64,000 nucleotides of DNA, from positions 1-64,000 of the forward strand of contig CALXOE010000003.1 in the NCBI GenBank assembly GCA_944389935.1. Reading direction: 5' to 3'. Below the pieces are notes generated by a model. That model was not told the DNA's origin and searched no databases. It saw only the letters and a list, made by a program, of their open reading frames with translations. The position numbers were made by a program, and so were the translations under genes. Numbering within the stretch: the first letter of the stretch is position 1; each line of letters begins with the position of its first letter. Positions 54,501-61,018 of the stretch are shown in pieces. The DNA comes from an uncultured Victivallis sp. (GTDB lineage: Bacteria; Verrucomicrobiota; Lentisphaeria; Victivallales; Victivallaceae).

Positions 54501-54821
54501 CGCTTCCGGCTTCTCCCGGAGCAGACGGCAGATCCGCCACGGAAGCACCTCGGCGGAAAAGCGTTCGCTGTCGGCGTGAAACGGCGGAAACAGCGCTTCG
54601 AGCGTCCGGTTCACGAAATTCACAAGGAACGGCGTATCGAAGTTCGCCGCAATACGCCCGCCGTCTCCGACCCGGAGCTTCAGCCACGAGGCCATTCCCT
54701 GCGTCTGCACGACGACCGTCTCGGGAGTGAAGACATCCCGCGGCGGGGAAGTCGTGACGATCTCGACGAACTTCTCTGCCAGACGCTCGAGTTTGTTGCC
54801 GGTGTAGAGTCGGAAACTCAT
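51552..54821 (-). CDS. recC: RecBCD enzyme subunit RecC
   Basis: 1089 residues. Starts FRLYTGNKLERLAEKFVEIV and contains PETVVVQTQGMASWLKLRV, FGVGTMPPLFLRFFLKLSEF, QPRDIIVMAPDINQYTSCIH and a C-terminal region with YTPESFDDPRFEEEF, as in RecC, the subunit that threads and scans DNA for Chi through an inactive helicase/nuclease fold. First gene of the operon, with a consensus-like promoter just behind the DNA glycosylase gene. A Chi sequence cannot be read from this window. Confidence 0.95.
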   Translation of the reverse strand: MSFRLYTGNKLERLAEKFVEIVTTSPPRDVFTPETVVVQTQGMASWLKLRVGDGGRIAANFDTPFLVNFVNRTLEALFPPFHADSERFSAEVLPWRICRLLREKPEAYPELAAYLVPPQKELKEWQLSCRIAELFDQYQIYRPEMLANWRTGGAAEWSDAEWQKRLYCELRGESFSREYYFTEFFRLAKIPEGALPERITMFGVGTMPPLFLRFFLKLSEFTEINFFYLNPSREYWAEQYSNAEAARLIARDGGELAAFHDGNPLLASFGAQGREFFRCICEAPEVIRVDGGELFESFLETCGDGPDDYVNPTRLTALQQDIYAMFRRERDGDGEITGRPFVFPKEDRSVRVHNCHSARREIEVLHDQLLELLEDPEIQPRDIIVMAPDINQYTSCIHSIFGQGPLKEVYAVSDRSLRSTSRIAECFFELLKLRSGRMEASKVLEFLHVPSLRNRFGIAAEELEIIAGWIDEAGIRWGVDGGDRRKICSVEFDEYSWRQGLNRLLLGFARELVPEDLNSDGILPLEAVGDGDAMLLGKFITAVESMFALRRDCLSKRTPEEWSRRLLQAVDDFFLPPEEEFDEIAALRRAVQRPGREAAAAGFSATVPVDVIEEVVASSLTLPGRNDPFLRGKITFCSLVPMRSIPMKAVAILGLNDGEFPRRDLKTGFNLVNRKVAPCDRSHQAEDRYLFLEAIQSAGKYLLLFYQGQSARGNEEFPPAIPLGELIDYLRASAPFEVTRHRLQPFELSYFNRNNPNPDTRSRSAENFEAAQSLLESLQTSAASAAEPALHHFPLSEEKTELITPEELERFFVHPCRWFLNNRAGVFQYDISSGPEDTEPTAETIDYLQKYLIKKEIGIYTLDELDRKTQYRLLRRSCRLPVGAAGERLFDELYDSVSQIPENSKRSLREQQPFAVHLEAGGFRIAGTLEASPDGSGQALLFFSEFKLKHAVRAQLRHLLLTLANDGPVTTSVLTIGNGGPSLRILDPVGQTEARQALEEKLELFRAGLTHPLPFFEKASQAYRKQGYEAARKAFSLDGRGYGATGDFDDPAVRSCYTPESFDDPRFEEEFIRCAETIPGPFPFREVEI

Positions 54822-54856
54822 GGGACTACCCTGTTGGAGTTCTGAAGATAAGGGGG

Positions 54857-54885
54857 AATATAACCGCGCGGAGACCTTTTTTCAA
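54857..54885 (-). promoter_or_regulatory. Promoter of recC-recB-recD
   Basis: Minus strand TTGAAA (54885-54880), 17 bp, TATATT (54862-54857), giving a leader of about 29 nt. It sits between the glycosylase stop (54888) and recC, so recCBD can be expressed separately. Confidence 0.68.
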
Positions 54886-54887
54886 TT

Positions 54888-55409
54888 TCACCTGGCGTTT
54901 TTCTGCAGAAATTCTGCAACCACACTCCACGCCTCGCGTTTCTGCTCGTAGCGCATCGTCGCCGCCGCCGGGCTTGTCGAGGGGAGCCGGACGATTGCAA
55001 GTGATGGATTTTCAAACAGTTCCGGGGCATTTCGTCTGAGCTGCTCGAACGATTTTCCGCCGTTGCAGCCGATGAGGCGGATCGTCGGATGGGACGCGAC
55101 GAGGGCCGCGACCGGATTCGGCTCAATGTCGCGGATCTTCGTGTCGAGACTCCCCGTGCGGCGTCCCGCCCCGATCGTATCCCAGAGCGCGACCCCGGCC
55201 CGGCGCAGCGCCTCGAGCCGCTCCTCGTAGGGGAGTTCCGGATCGAAGTCGAGCAGCTCCCCCATGATTCGCCAGAATGCGTTGTGTTTGAACGCATAAT
55301 ATTGCTGTTGACGCAGCGACTCCTCGCCCGGCAGCGAGCCGAGAATCAGCACGCGCGGATTCCGTCCGACCATCGGAGGGAAAGAGTGTTTCAGTTCTTC
55401 GTTGTTCAT
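54888..55409 (-). CDS. DNA glycosylase of the UDG superfamily, family 6 (hypoxanthine-DNA glycosylase type)
   Basis: 173 residues. Motif 1 ILGSLPGEESLRQQQYYAFK and HNAFWRIMGELL closely follow the family-6 pattern (QQQYYA..R/HNAFW), and motif 2 is LPSTSPAAATM near the end. Family 6 enzymes remove hypoxanthine (deaminated adenine), lacking the uracil-type activating residues. Proteins of this family are often named DNA-deoxyinosine glycosylase. The ATG overlaps the stop of the frameshifted gene upstream (ATGA), so that short protein is normally its translation partner. Confidence 0.88.
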   Translation of the reverse strand: MNNEELKHSFPPMVGRNPRVLILGSLPGEESLRQQQYYAFKHNAFWRIMGELLDFDPELPYEERLEALRRAGVALWDTIGAGRRTGSLDTKIRDIEPNPVAALVASHPTIRLIGCNGGKSFEQLRRNAPELFENPSLAIVRLPSTSPAAATMRYEQKREAWSVVAEFLQKNAR

Positions 55410-55641
55410 CGGTTTCGACTCTTCAGAAAGCGGACGTGTTTATCGAATTCGACCGAAACCAGCCCGATCTCCCAGTCGGCCGCGCCGTAATCCGTGAGCT
55501 GCCGCCCGTCCGGAATGCGTGTGCCCGAATTGCTGAAGAGACCCGGTGTGGCGAACTCTCCCCCCCCCCAGGTTTCCACGGTTGATCGGCGGGGAGCAGC
55601 CGCTCCGGGGTGCGGACGAACTGTTTTTCACGCAACAGCAT
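55406..55641 (-). pseudogene. Small gene interrupted at a G10 tract (frameshift)
   Basis: ATG 55641 reads MLLREKQFVRTPERLLPADQ, then reaches 10 G residues (C at 55560-55569 on the plus strand). As given, the frame then goes wrong and stops at 55423. With 11 (or 8) G the frame continues FATPGLFSNSGTRIPDGRQL, then TDYGAADWEIGLVSVEFDKH to a TGA at 55408-55406 that overlaps the glycosylase ATG (ATGA). That coupling shows the second half is the true reading frame. The product would be about 78 residues. I do not recognise it. The break could be phase variation, decay or a base-count error. Confidence 0.6.
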
Positions 55642-55712
55642 TTTTCCTCCGAGAATGAAAGTGGTTTTTCACATAAAATACAGCAATTCGTCATTTTCTG
55701 CAAATCAACTTC

Positions 55713-55741
55713 TTGCATTGATGCGAATCCGGGCATATATT
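55713..55741 (+). promoter_or_regulatory. Promoter of the GYF-like membrane protein gene
   Basis: TTGCAT (55713-55718), 17 bp, TATATT (55736-55741); leader about 20 nt with GGGAGG before ATG 55768. Confidence 0.65.
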
Positions 55742-55767
55742 GCCGGAGAACGAATCGGGAGGCGGTT

Positions 55768-57768
55768 ATGGCGGATTACAGATTCATCGACCGGGACGGA
55801 CGTGAGAAGAATCTCGATGCGGGGGCGCTGCTCCGACGGCTCTCCCGCGGGAGGATCAGCCTGGAGACTCCGGTGCGGAGTGTGGGCGAAGCGGAGTTTC
55901 ATCCGCTGAAAGAGGATCCCGACCTCGGCCCGGCAGCCGGTGTCATCGAGTGCGAGAACTGGACCGCCGCCCGCCGTTTTTCGCTGACGTCGGAGATCGG
56001 TTTCTTTCTGTGCGGCATGATTTTCGCCGTTTCCATCTTTCTGTTTGGCGCATATTGGAAATTGCCTGCTTTTCTGGCGGTCTGGACTTTCCCGGACACC
56101 CTGATGAGTGCACAGTTCCGGAAACGCTGGCCGCGTCTGCCCTCCCGGGGGCTGCTGTGGCGCGCCTGGCTGCTCCTGCTGCCGTATCTCAATTTGCTGA
56201 CCGGTCCGGCGGTGGGATTTGCGATGTTCCGGCGGAGGCGGTTCGCATTTACCGTGGCGTGGGCCGCATACACGCTGCTGGTCGTGATGCTCTGGCTGCT
56301 GCCGGGCGTGCCGCAGGCGCGTTTTTATCCGGCGATTCTGCTTCTATTCGCGTACGGTGCGGCGTTCTGGATTCAGATCAGTGTGACGCGGGGGGCGCGT
56401 CTCCGGCTGGAGGCTGTCCGGCGGGCGGCCGGATTCGGGGAGGTTCCGCCCTGGTATCAGCCGCTGCCGCGCCGGAGTTCCCCGCTGCTGCCGTTCTGGC
56501 CGAGGCGCGGAAAAGCCGAGATGCGGCTGTTCGCCTGGAGTTTGCTGGTCTGCTTCCTTTCTCTCGGGATTTATGCGGGTGTGCTCTGGGCGGTCGGCAT
56601 GATCCAGCTCGGAGAAGTCGAGCGTGAGGTGCGCGAACGGGGATTGTCGGTGGCTGCGGGGCAGGTTTCGGAATCGGAGAGGGTCGCGGCGGCGCTCTTC
56701 GATTCGATCGAACTGCCGCCGTTTCCGGGGGAGAACGAAGCCGAATCCGGGAGATATCCCGATCTTCCCGAAAAGTATGATGTGGTCTACCGCCGCCAGG
56801 TGCAGCGTTATTTTGAAGCGAACCGGGAGCGGTTTCGCTGTCTGCGCGGAGTATGGGCGCTCGGACTGATCACGCTGCCGGACGCGGAACCGGAAACGGT
56901 GCAGGAACGTCGACGCAAGATCTGGATTCTCGCCAAGCTCTTTGAACCCGGCCTGCGGCAGGAGTATTCCTCCGCGGATTTGTCGCGGGTCTTGCGCTTT
57001 CTGTATCGGCTCGAAGCGTTGGATGAGGGTTTTCTATGCCGGGGGGTCTCTGCGAATCTGACGGCGGAATGTGCGGCGTCTCTGTCGCTCGAGTCGCTCT
57101 ATGCGGAAGCGGATTTCTGGCGCACCCGGGAGGAATTGCTTCAACGTCGGTTCCTCGATCTCTTCTGGCGCACCCATCTTGAAAGGCTGGACGAGGAGGA
57201 GACGCTGCTCGGCAGCGCCATGATTTTTTACCGCCCCGTCTACCGCGCGAAACGGCTGCGGCGGATGCTTGCGGAGATCCCGCGTACCGTCTGGGAGTTC
57301 GGAGACGGAAGTTCGCCCGGCAGTGGAGAATTCACCACCCCGAATTTGTTTGATCCGTCGACCTTTGCGATCGATTCCGTGCGGATGAGCCGGCTTTACC
57401 GCGAGGCTCTCGCCCGGTGTCGTGCGGCGCGGGCCGGAATTGCCGCGGAGATCTTCCGGCGAACGCAGGGGCGTTTCCCGGAAACACTCGAAGAGCTGGT
57501 TCCGAAATACCTTCCCGCGGTGTTCCGGGATCCGTTTTCCGGCGACGGGCTGCGCTATTTGTGCGGCAATCTCGAGTATGTCGTGCTCGACGTCCGCTTC
57601 CGGGACGGCAGGTTCGAGAAGTCTCTGCGGAAATGCACCGCCGACGGGATTCGCGTATACAGCCTCGGTGCCGACGGCGTCGATGACGGCGGCCGGAACC
57701 GGGGCGACGGCGAAATCTCCGGCGACGTTTCGTTCACGATCGTCACCGGCGGTGCGTCCGCGGATTGA
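55768..57768 (+). CDS. GYF-like-domain membrane protein with pilin-type C-terminal tail
   Basis: 666 residues from ATG 55768. The first 55 residues look like a GYF_2-type domain (YRFIDRDGREKNLDAGALLR, SVGEAEFHPL). Several membrane helices follow between about 72 and 215 and another near 258-282 (LFAWSLLVCFLSLGIYAGVL). The long remainder is helical and probably exported. The C-terminus has FPETLEELVPKYLPAVFRDP and FSGDGLRYL then RVYSLGADGVDDGG, a segment also common at the ends of pilin-like proteins and other Lentisphaerota/Planctomycete envelope proteins. Function unknown. It is divergent from the frameshifted gene and converges to within one base of the propeller gene. Confidence 0.72.
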   Translation: MADYRFIDRDGREKNLDAGALLRRLSRGRISLETPVRSVGEAEFHPLKEDPDLGPAAGVIECENWTAARRFSLTSEIGFFLCGMIFAVSIFLFGAYWKLPAFLAVWTFPDTLMSAQFRKRWPRLPSRGLLWRAWLLLLPYLNLLTGPAVGFAMFRRRRFAFTVAWAAYTLLVVMLWLLPGVPQARFYPAILLLFAYGAAFWIQISVTRGARLRLEAVRRAAGFGEVPPWYQPLPRRSSPLLPFWPRRGKAEMRLFAWSLLVCFLSLGIYAGVLWAVGMIQLGEVEREVRERGLSVAAGQVSESERVAAALFDSIELPPFPGENEAESGRYPDLPEKYDVVYRRQVQRYFEANRERFRCLRGVWALGLITLPDAEPETVQERRRKIWILAKLFEPGLRQEYSSADLSRVLRFLYRLEALDEGFLCRGVSANLTAECAASLSLESLYAEADFWRTREELLQRRFLDLFWRTHLERLDEEETLLGSAMIFYRPVYRAKRLRRMLAEIPRTVWEFGDGSSPGSGEFTTPNLFDPSTFAIDSVRMSRLYREALARCRAARAGIAAEIFRRTQGRFPETLEELVPKYLPAVFRDPFSGDGLRYLCGNLEYVVLDVRFRDGRFEKSLRKCTADGIRVYSLGADGVDDGGRNRGDGEISGDVSFTIVTGGASAD

Positions 57769-57769
57769 T

Positions 57770-58864
57770 TCAGCACATCTCCCGGAACGTGATCGAGCCG
57801 AGGGTATCGTCCGTGTCGGAGTTTTCGATGAAGAGCATCCGGTTGCCCGCTGCATTGAGCTGCGGGTGCGGATGGCGGTACTGTCCGGTCGGGTCGGAGT
57901 GAATGGTCTTCACGATCTCTTTCGTGCCGGCGGCACGGTCGATGCGGATGATGTCGAACTCTTTCTCGGTCTTGCGTTTCGTATTGCCCCACCACATGGT
58001 ATCCATGGCGAAAACGGTTCCGTCGGCGTTGCAGGAGCTGTGCCAGTAGTCATCGCAGTCGAGAGCCGTGTAATTGCTTCCATCCAGTCCCATGACGACC
58101 AGCGCACCGGGCAGGACGCTGACCGGATAACGCACGGCGCAGATGGTATCCCCGCCGGTCATTTCGTGCCCGATGCACTCGAGTAGTTTGCCGTCCGCGG
58201 AAATTTCGTGGTGGTGGAGAACCTGTTTTTCCCCGGTTTTCCAGTTGATGCGGTTGACCCGGTCCGGGATCGTTTCGGTGGCGCCCTCGTGTGCGAACAT
58301 GAGCCAGTCGGTATCTTTCTGGAACTGGAAGTGATTCGCGAAAAATCCGCCGAACGGCAAGGCCGCCAGACATTCGAGTGACGCCGTGTCGAAGATCAGC
58401 AGCCCCGAGCGTTCCGGCTTGCCGGGCTCCAGGGAGTAGACGCCGAACGCCGCGAGTTTGCCATCCGCGCTGCGGTTGCCGGGGCCGCCGATGCGCGTGG
58501 CGGAGTCGCTGTGGCGGTAGACCAGTTCCGGTTCGCCGCCGTGGAGTGGAACACGGTAAAGTTCCGGGCCGCGCGGCAGCAGCAGAACCTCCTGATCCGG
58601 CAGAAAAACCGAGCAGAGCAGTTCTTCGCTCACGACTTTCAGCGGAATGCCGTTCCAGCGGTCGAGAGAGAGTTCTTTCGTGATCTTCTGTTCCGACGGC
58701 GACCAGGCATGGAGCCGGATCCCGGTGAAATCGGGGCGGGCCGAGAAGAAGATGAAGTACGCTTCCTCTTTCCCCCAGGGCGAGGAGGTGTAGTAGGGCA
58801 GAAAAGTCATGCGGCCCGGGAGCTGGATCCGCTGCTCCCGCCAGTTGGAAACGGTTGTTTTCAT
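57770..58864 (-). CDS. Beta-propeller protein, oligogalacturonate-lyase-like (PL22 type, tentative)
   Basis: 364 residues from ATG 58864, no signal peptide. Repeated four-strand units of the TolB/WD type (ADGKLAAFGVYSLEPGKPER, FQKDTDWLMFAHEG, NADGTVFAMDTMWWG, NAAGNRMLFIENSDTDD) suggest a seven-bladed propeller. The layout with HFQFQKDTDWLMFAHEGATE, HEMTGGDTICAVRYP and HSDPTGQYRHPHPQLNAAGN, including conserved histidines, resembles oligogalacturonate lyase, which splits pectin oligomers inside the cell. Assignment to PL22 is by pattern only; the same fold serves non-catalytic proteins. Confidence 0.7.
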   Translation of the reverse strand: MKTTVSNWREQRIQLPGRMTFLPYYTSSPWGKEEAYFIFFSARPDFTGIRLHAWSPSEQKITKELSLDRWNGIPLKVVSEELLCSVFLPDQEVLLLPRGPELYRVPLHGGEPELVYRHSDSATRIGGPGNRSADGKLAAFGVYSLEPGKPERSGLLIFDTASLECLAALPFGGFFANHFQFQKDTDWLMFAHEGATETIPDRVNRINWKTGEKQVLHHHEISADGKLLECIGHEMTGGDTICAVRYPVSVLPGALVVMGLDGSNYTALDCDDYWHSSCNADGTVFAMDTMWWGNTKRKTEKEFDIIRIDRAAGTKEIVKTIHSDPTGQYRHPHPQLNAAGNRMLFIENSDTDDTLGSITFREMC

Positions 58865-58897
58865 ATCGGGAAATCCTCCGGATTGGTTGTCTCGTTT

Positions 58898-58925
58898 ACT
58901 GTACACCCCGGGAAATATTTTGCAA
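58898..58925 (-). promoter_or_regulatory. Promoter of the propeller gene
   Basis: Minus strand TTGCAA (58925-58920), 16 bp, TACAGT (58903-58898); leader about 27 nt to ATG 58864. Its -10 equals that of the TRAP operon. Confidence 0.55.
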
Positions 58926-58956
58926 CCCGCGGGAGATTAGTCTCTCATCTTTTTGC

Positions 58957-58985
58957 TTGAAAAAAACGCATGTTGGGAGTAGTTT
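58957..58985 (+). promoter_or_regulatory. Promoter of the small membrane protein gene
   Basis: TTGAAA (58957-58962), 17 bp, TAGTTT (58980-58985). The expected transcript start near 58992 excludes ATG 58986 and supports ATG 59007. Confidence 0.5.
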
Positions 58986-59006
58986 ATGAGGAGCAGGAGG
59001 CGTAAA

Positions 59007-59276
59007 ATGGATATTTTTGAAGCGATCATGATGGTGTGTTTCGGCGCGAGCTGGCCGGTGTCGATCTGGAAGACCATCCGGGTGAAGAATCCGATCGGGA
59101 AGAGCGTGATTTTTCTGTGGCTGGTGGAGATCGGGTATCTGTCGGGGATCGTCTACAAGCTTGCGCACCCGGACTGGGTGATTGCGCTCTACTGCCTGAA
59201 TGCGCTGATGGTCGGAACCGACCTTTTCCTCGTGATGAAATACAACCGTATGCGGCGGCGCGGCGAACTGCGCTGA
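59007..59276 (+). CDS. Small membrane protein, PQ-loop-like
   Basis: 89 residues from ATG 59007, chosen for GGAGG seven bases upstream and the promoter position. Three hydrophobic segments (IFEAIMMVCFGASWPVSIWK, VIFLWLVEIGYLSGIVYKLA and WVIALYCLNALMVGTDLFLV) and the early FGASWPVSIWKTI segment with basic loops recall a half-size PQ-loop/SemiSWEET protein, which forms dimers that move small sugars or solutes. Whether this one transports anything is open. No neighbours clearly belong with it. Confidence 0.7.
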   Translation: MDIFEAIMMVCFGASWPVSIWKTIRVKNPIGKSVIFLWLVEIGYLSGIVYKLAHPDWVIALYCLNALMVGTDLFLVMKYNRMRRRGELR

Positions 59277-59373
59277 AGTCGGGAGGGAGGCGGCGCAGTC
59301 GGAGAAAGGCGTTCCCCTTGCGGGTCGAGCCCCGGATGGAGCAGAAATTTCCGATGTTCGGGAAAGATCCGGC

Positions 59374-59401
59374 TTGAAATATGGATGAAGTGTGCTAATG
59401 T
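59374..59401 (+). promoter_or_regulatory. Promoter upstream of the DUF4177-like/YbjQ-like pair
   Basis: TTGAAA (59374-59379), 16 bp, TAATGT (59396-59401) with TGTGC before it; leader about 68 nt. The 199 bases between the genes hold nothing else that I can identify. Confidence 0.5.
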
Positions 59402-59475
59402 GTATGAGTATCCAGAATGTTTGATATGATGTTCGTGGATTATTTCAAGGTGTTTTCAATGAAAGGGAAACGAGG

Positions 59476-59670
59476 ATGAAAGAGTACAAGGTGTTGACGC
59501 AGAAAGACAAATGGTTTTCCGGTAAATTCGATCCCGAGATGCTTGAAAAGGCGATCAACGCCTACGCGCAGCAGGGGTGGTGCGTGTCCGCCGCGGCGAC
59601 GGCTTCGTTTCCGGGGCTGCTCGGCGGGAACCGGGAAGAGATGGTCGTCATTCTGGAGCGGGAGATCTGA
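59476..59670 (+). CDS. DUF4177-like small protein
   Basis: 64 residues. The pattern KEYKVLTQKDKWFSGKFDPE, a helix LEKAINAYAQQGWCVSAAAT and the final strand EEMVVILEREI matches the DUF4177 family, small alpha/beta proteins of unknown function. Its stop and the next ATG share a base (TGATG), so the two small genes are translated together. Confidence 0.72.
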   Translation: MKEYKVLTQKDKWFSGKFDPEMLEKAINAYAQQGWCVSAAATASFPGLLGGNREEMVVILEREI

Positions 59671-59972
59671 TGTATTATTCGCAGTTCGACGGAATTTATT
59701 TTGTCGAAGGAAGTCTGCCTGACGCGGAAGTGATTCGGGAAATCTCCACGTCGATCAACGAATTCTTCGGGCAGAGTCAGTTGAAATCCCTCGACGATGT
59801 GAAGCGGAAGATGGTCAACGCCGTCCGGGCGCTGGGCGGAAATGCGGTCGTCGAGTTCAAGTACGGGCAGAAGTCGAGCTTCTGGCAATCACTGCTCGGA
59901 CTCGATGACGTGAGCTGGTATGCGTCCGGGAAAATCGCCCGGATCAATCCGGAGAGTCTGCCGCACCGCTGA
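59670..59972 (+). CDS. YbjQ-like (UPF0145-type) small protein
   Basis: 100 residues. The helix-strand segment DVKRKMVNAVRALGGNAVVE then FKYGQKSSFWQSLLG is the typical core of YbjQ/UPF0145 proteins, which form pentameric rings with proposed metal-binding roles. N-terminal strands YYSQFDGIYFVEGSLPDAEV fit. Coupled to the DUF4177-like gene and closed by a terminator. Confidence 0.68.
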   Translation: MYYSQFDGIYFVEGSLPDAEVIREISTSINEFFGQSQLKSLDDVKRKMVNAVRALGGNAVVEFKYGQKSSFWQSLLGLDDVSWYASGKIARINPESLPHR

Positions 59973-59988
59973 GCAGGAGCTTCTTTCC

Positions 59989-60033
59989 CCCCTCCGTTCC
60001 CCGATTCGCTGTTGTGGATACGGAGGGGTTTTT
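59989..60033 (+). terminator. Intrinsic terminator after the two small genes
   Basis: CCCCTCCG (59989-59996) pairs with CGGAGGGG (60021-60028) around a 24-base loop and is followed by TTTTTGTTT. Confidence 0.7.
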
Positions 60034-60067
60034 GTTTGCCGGAGACGATCGGCCTCCGGTCCGGAAA

Positions 60068-60853
60068 TCACTGGAATTGGCCGGTTCTGACGTCGTCCGC
60101 GTAACGGGTGACGGCCTCACGGAAGATGCGGCCGAGTTCGGCGTAGCGCCGGGCGTGCTTCGGAGTGAACTCTTCAAAGAGACCGAGCAGGTCGTTGAGA
60201 ACCTGGACCTGTCCGTCGCAGGCGGGGCCGGACCCGATGCCGATGGTGGGAATCCCGATATTTTCGGTGATCATCCGGCCGACTTCGGCGGGCATGCACT
60301 CGAGAACGGTCGCAAATGCCCCCGCCGCCTCGACTTTGCGCGCATCTTCGAGCAGCCGTGCGGCATCCTCCGGGGTTTTGCCGGTCTGGCGGTATCCACC
60401 CGCGGTCATGATATGCTGCGGGAGAAGTCCGAGGTGGGCGACAACGGGGATGCCGCTGCGGACGAATTTCTCGATAAGGGGTGCGACTTCGGCGCCGCCT
60501 TCGAGCTTGATGGCGTCGGCGCCTGCTTCCTTCAGGGCGCGCCCGGCGTTGCGCAGCGCCTCGGCGTCATCGGCCTGATAGCTCATGAACGGCATGTCGA
60601 ATACGACAAATGCGTCCGGCGCTCCGCGGCGGACGGCCCGGGCGTGGTGGAGCGCCTCCTCCATGGAGAGAGGGAGGGTATTCTTGTAGCCGAGCACGGT
60701 CATGGCGAGGGAGTCGCCGACGAGGAGCGAGTCGACGCCGGCAGCATGGCAGATGGAAGCCGTCGGCGCATCGTAGACGGTGATCATGGAAATTTTCTCG
60801 CCGGCAGCCTTGCGTTTCCGGAACGTTGCGACGGTGACTTTCGGATTATTCAT
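60068..60853 (-). CDS. panB: 3-methyl-2-oxobutanoate hydroxymethyltransferase PanB
   Basis: 261 residues from ATG 60853, behind AGGAGGTCC. PanB makes ketopantoate from alpha-ketoisovalerate and methylene-THF in pantothenate/CoA synthesis. The sequence KISMITVYDAPTASICHAAG then VDSLLVGDSLAMTVLGY, EGGAEVAPLIEKFVRSGIPV, HLGLLPQHIMTAGGYR and IGIGSGPACDGQVQVLNDLL is diagnostic; Asp and Ser/Asp metal-site residues in GDSLA and the catalytic Glu in LECMPAEV are present. The frame is open far upstream only because the opposite strand codes. No panC or panD is nearby. Confidence 0.97.
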   Translation of the reverse strand: MNNPKVTVATFRKRKAAGEKISMITVYDAPTASICHAAGVDSLLVGDSLAMTVLGYKNTLPLSMEEALHHARAVRRGAPDAFVVFDMPFMSYQADDAEALRNAGRALKEAGADAIKLEGGAEVAPLIEKFVRSGIPVVAHLGLLPQHIMTAGGYRQTGKTPEDAARLLEDARKVEAAGAFATVLECMPAEVGRMITENIGIPTIGIGSGPACDGQVQVLNDLLGLFEEFTPKHARRYAELGRIFREAVTRYADDVRTGQFQ

Positions 60854-60949
60854 GGATGGACCTCCTTGGTGGAACCCGGTTGATGGGGGATTCCGAATTT
60901 TCTGATCGTTATTAATATGCGCCGTCGGGGGGAATTTTGCAAATTTCTT

Positions 60950-60978
60950 TTGAACTTTGTGCGATTGCGTGTTATGTT
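60950..60978 (+). promoter_or_regulatory. Promoter of rnr
   Basis: TTGAAC (60950-60955), 17 bp, TATGTT (60973-60978), leader about 34 nt. A weaker minus-strand box pair for panB (TTGCAA 60942-60937 with CATATT 17 bp downstream) lies back to back with it. Confidence 0.55.
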
Positions 60979-61018
60979 GAATGAAGAAGCCGGAAAATCC
61001 GAACAGGAGGAACGCACG

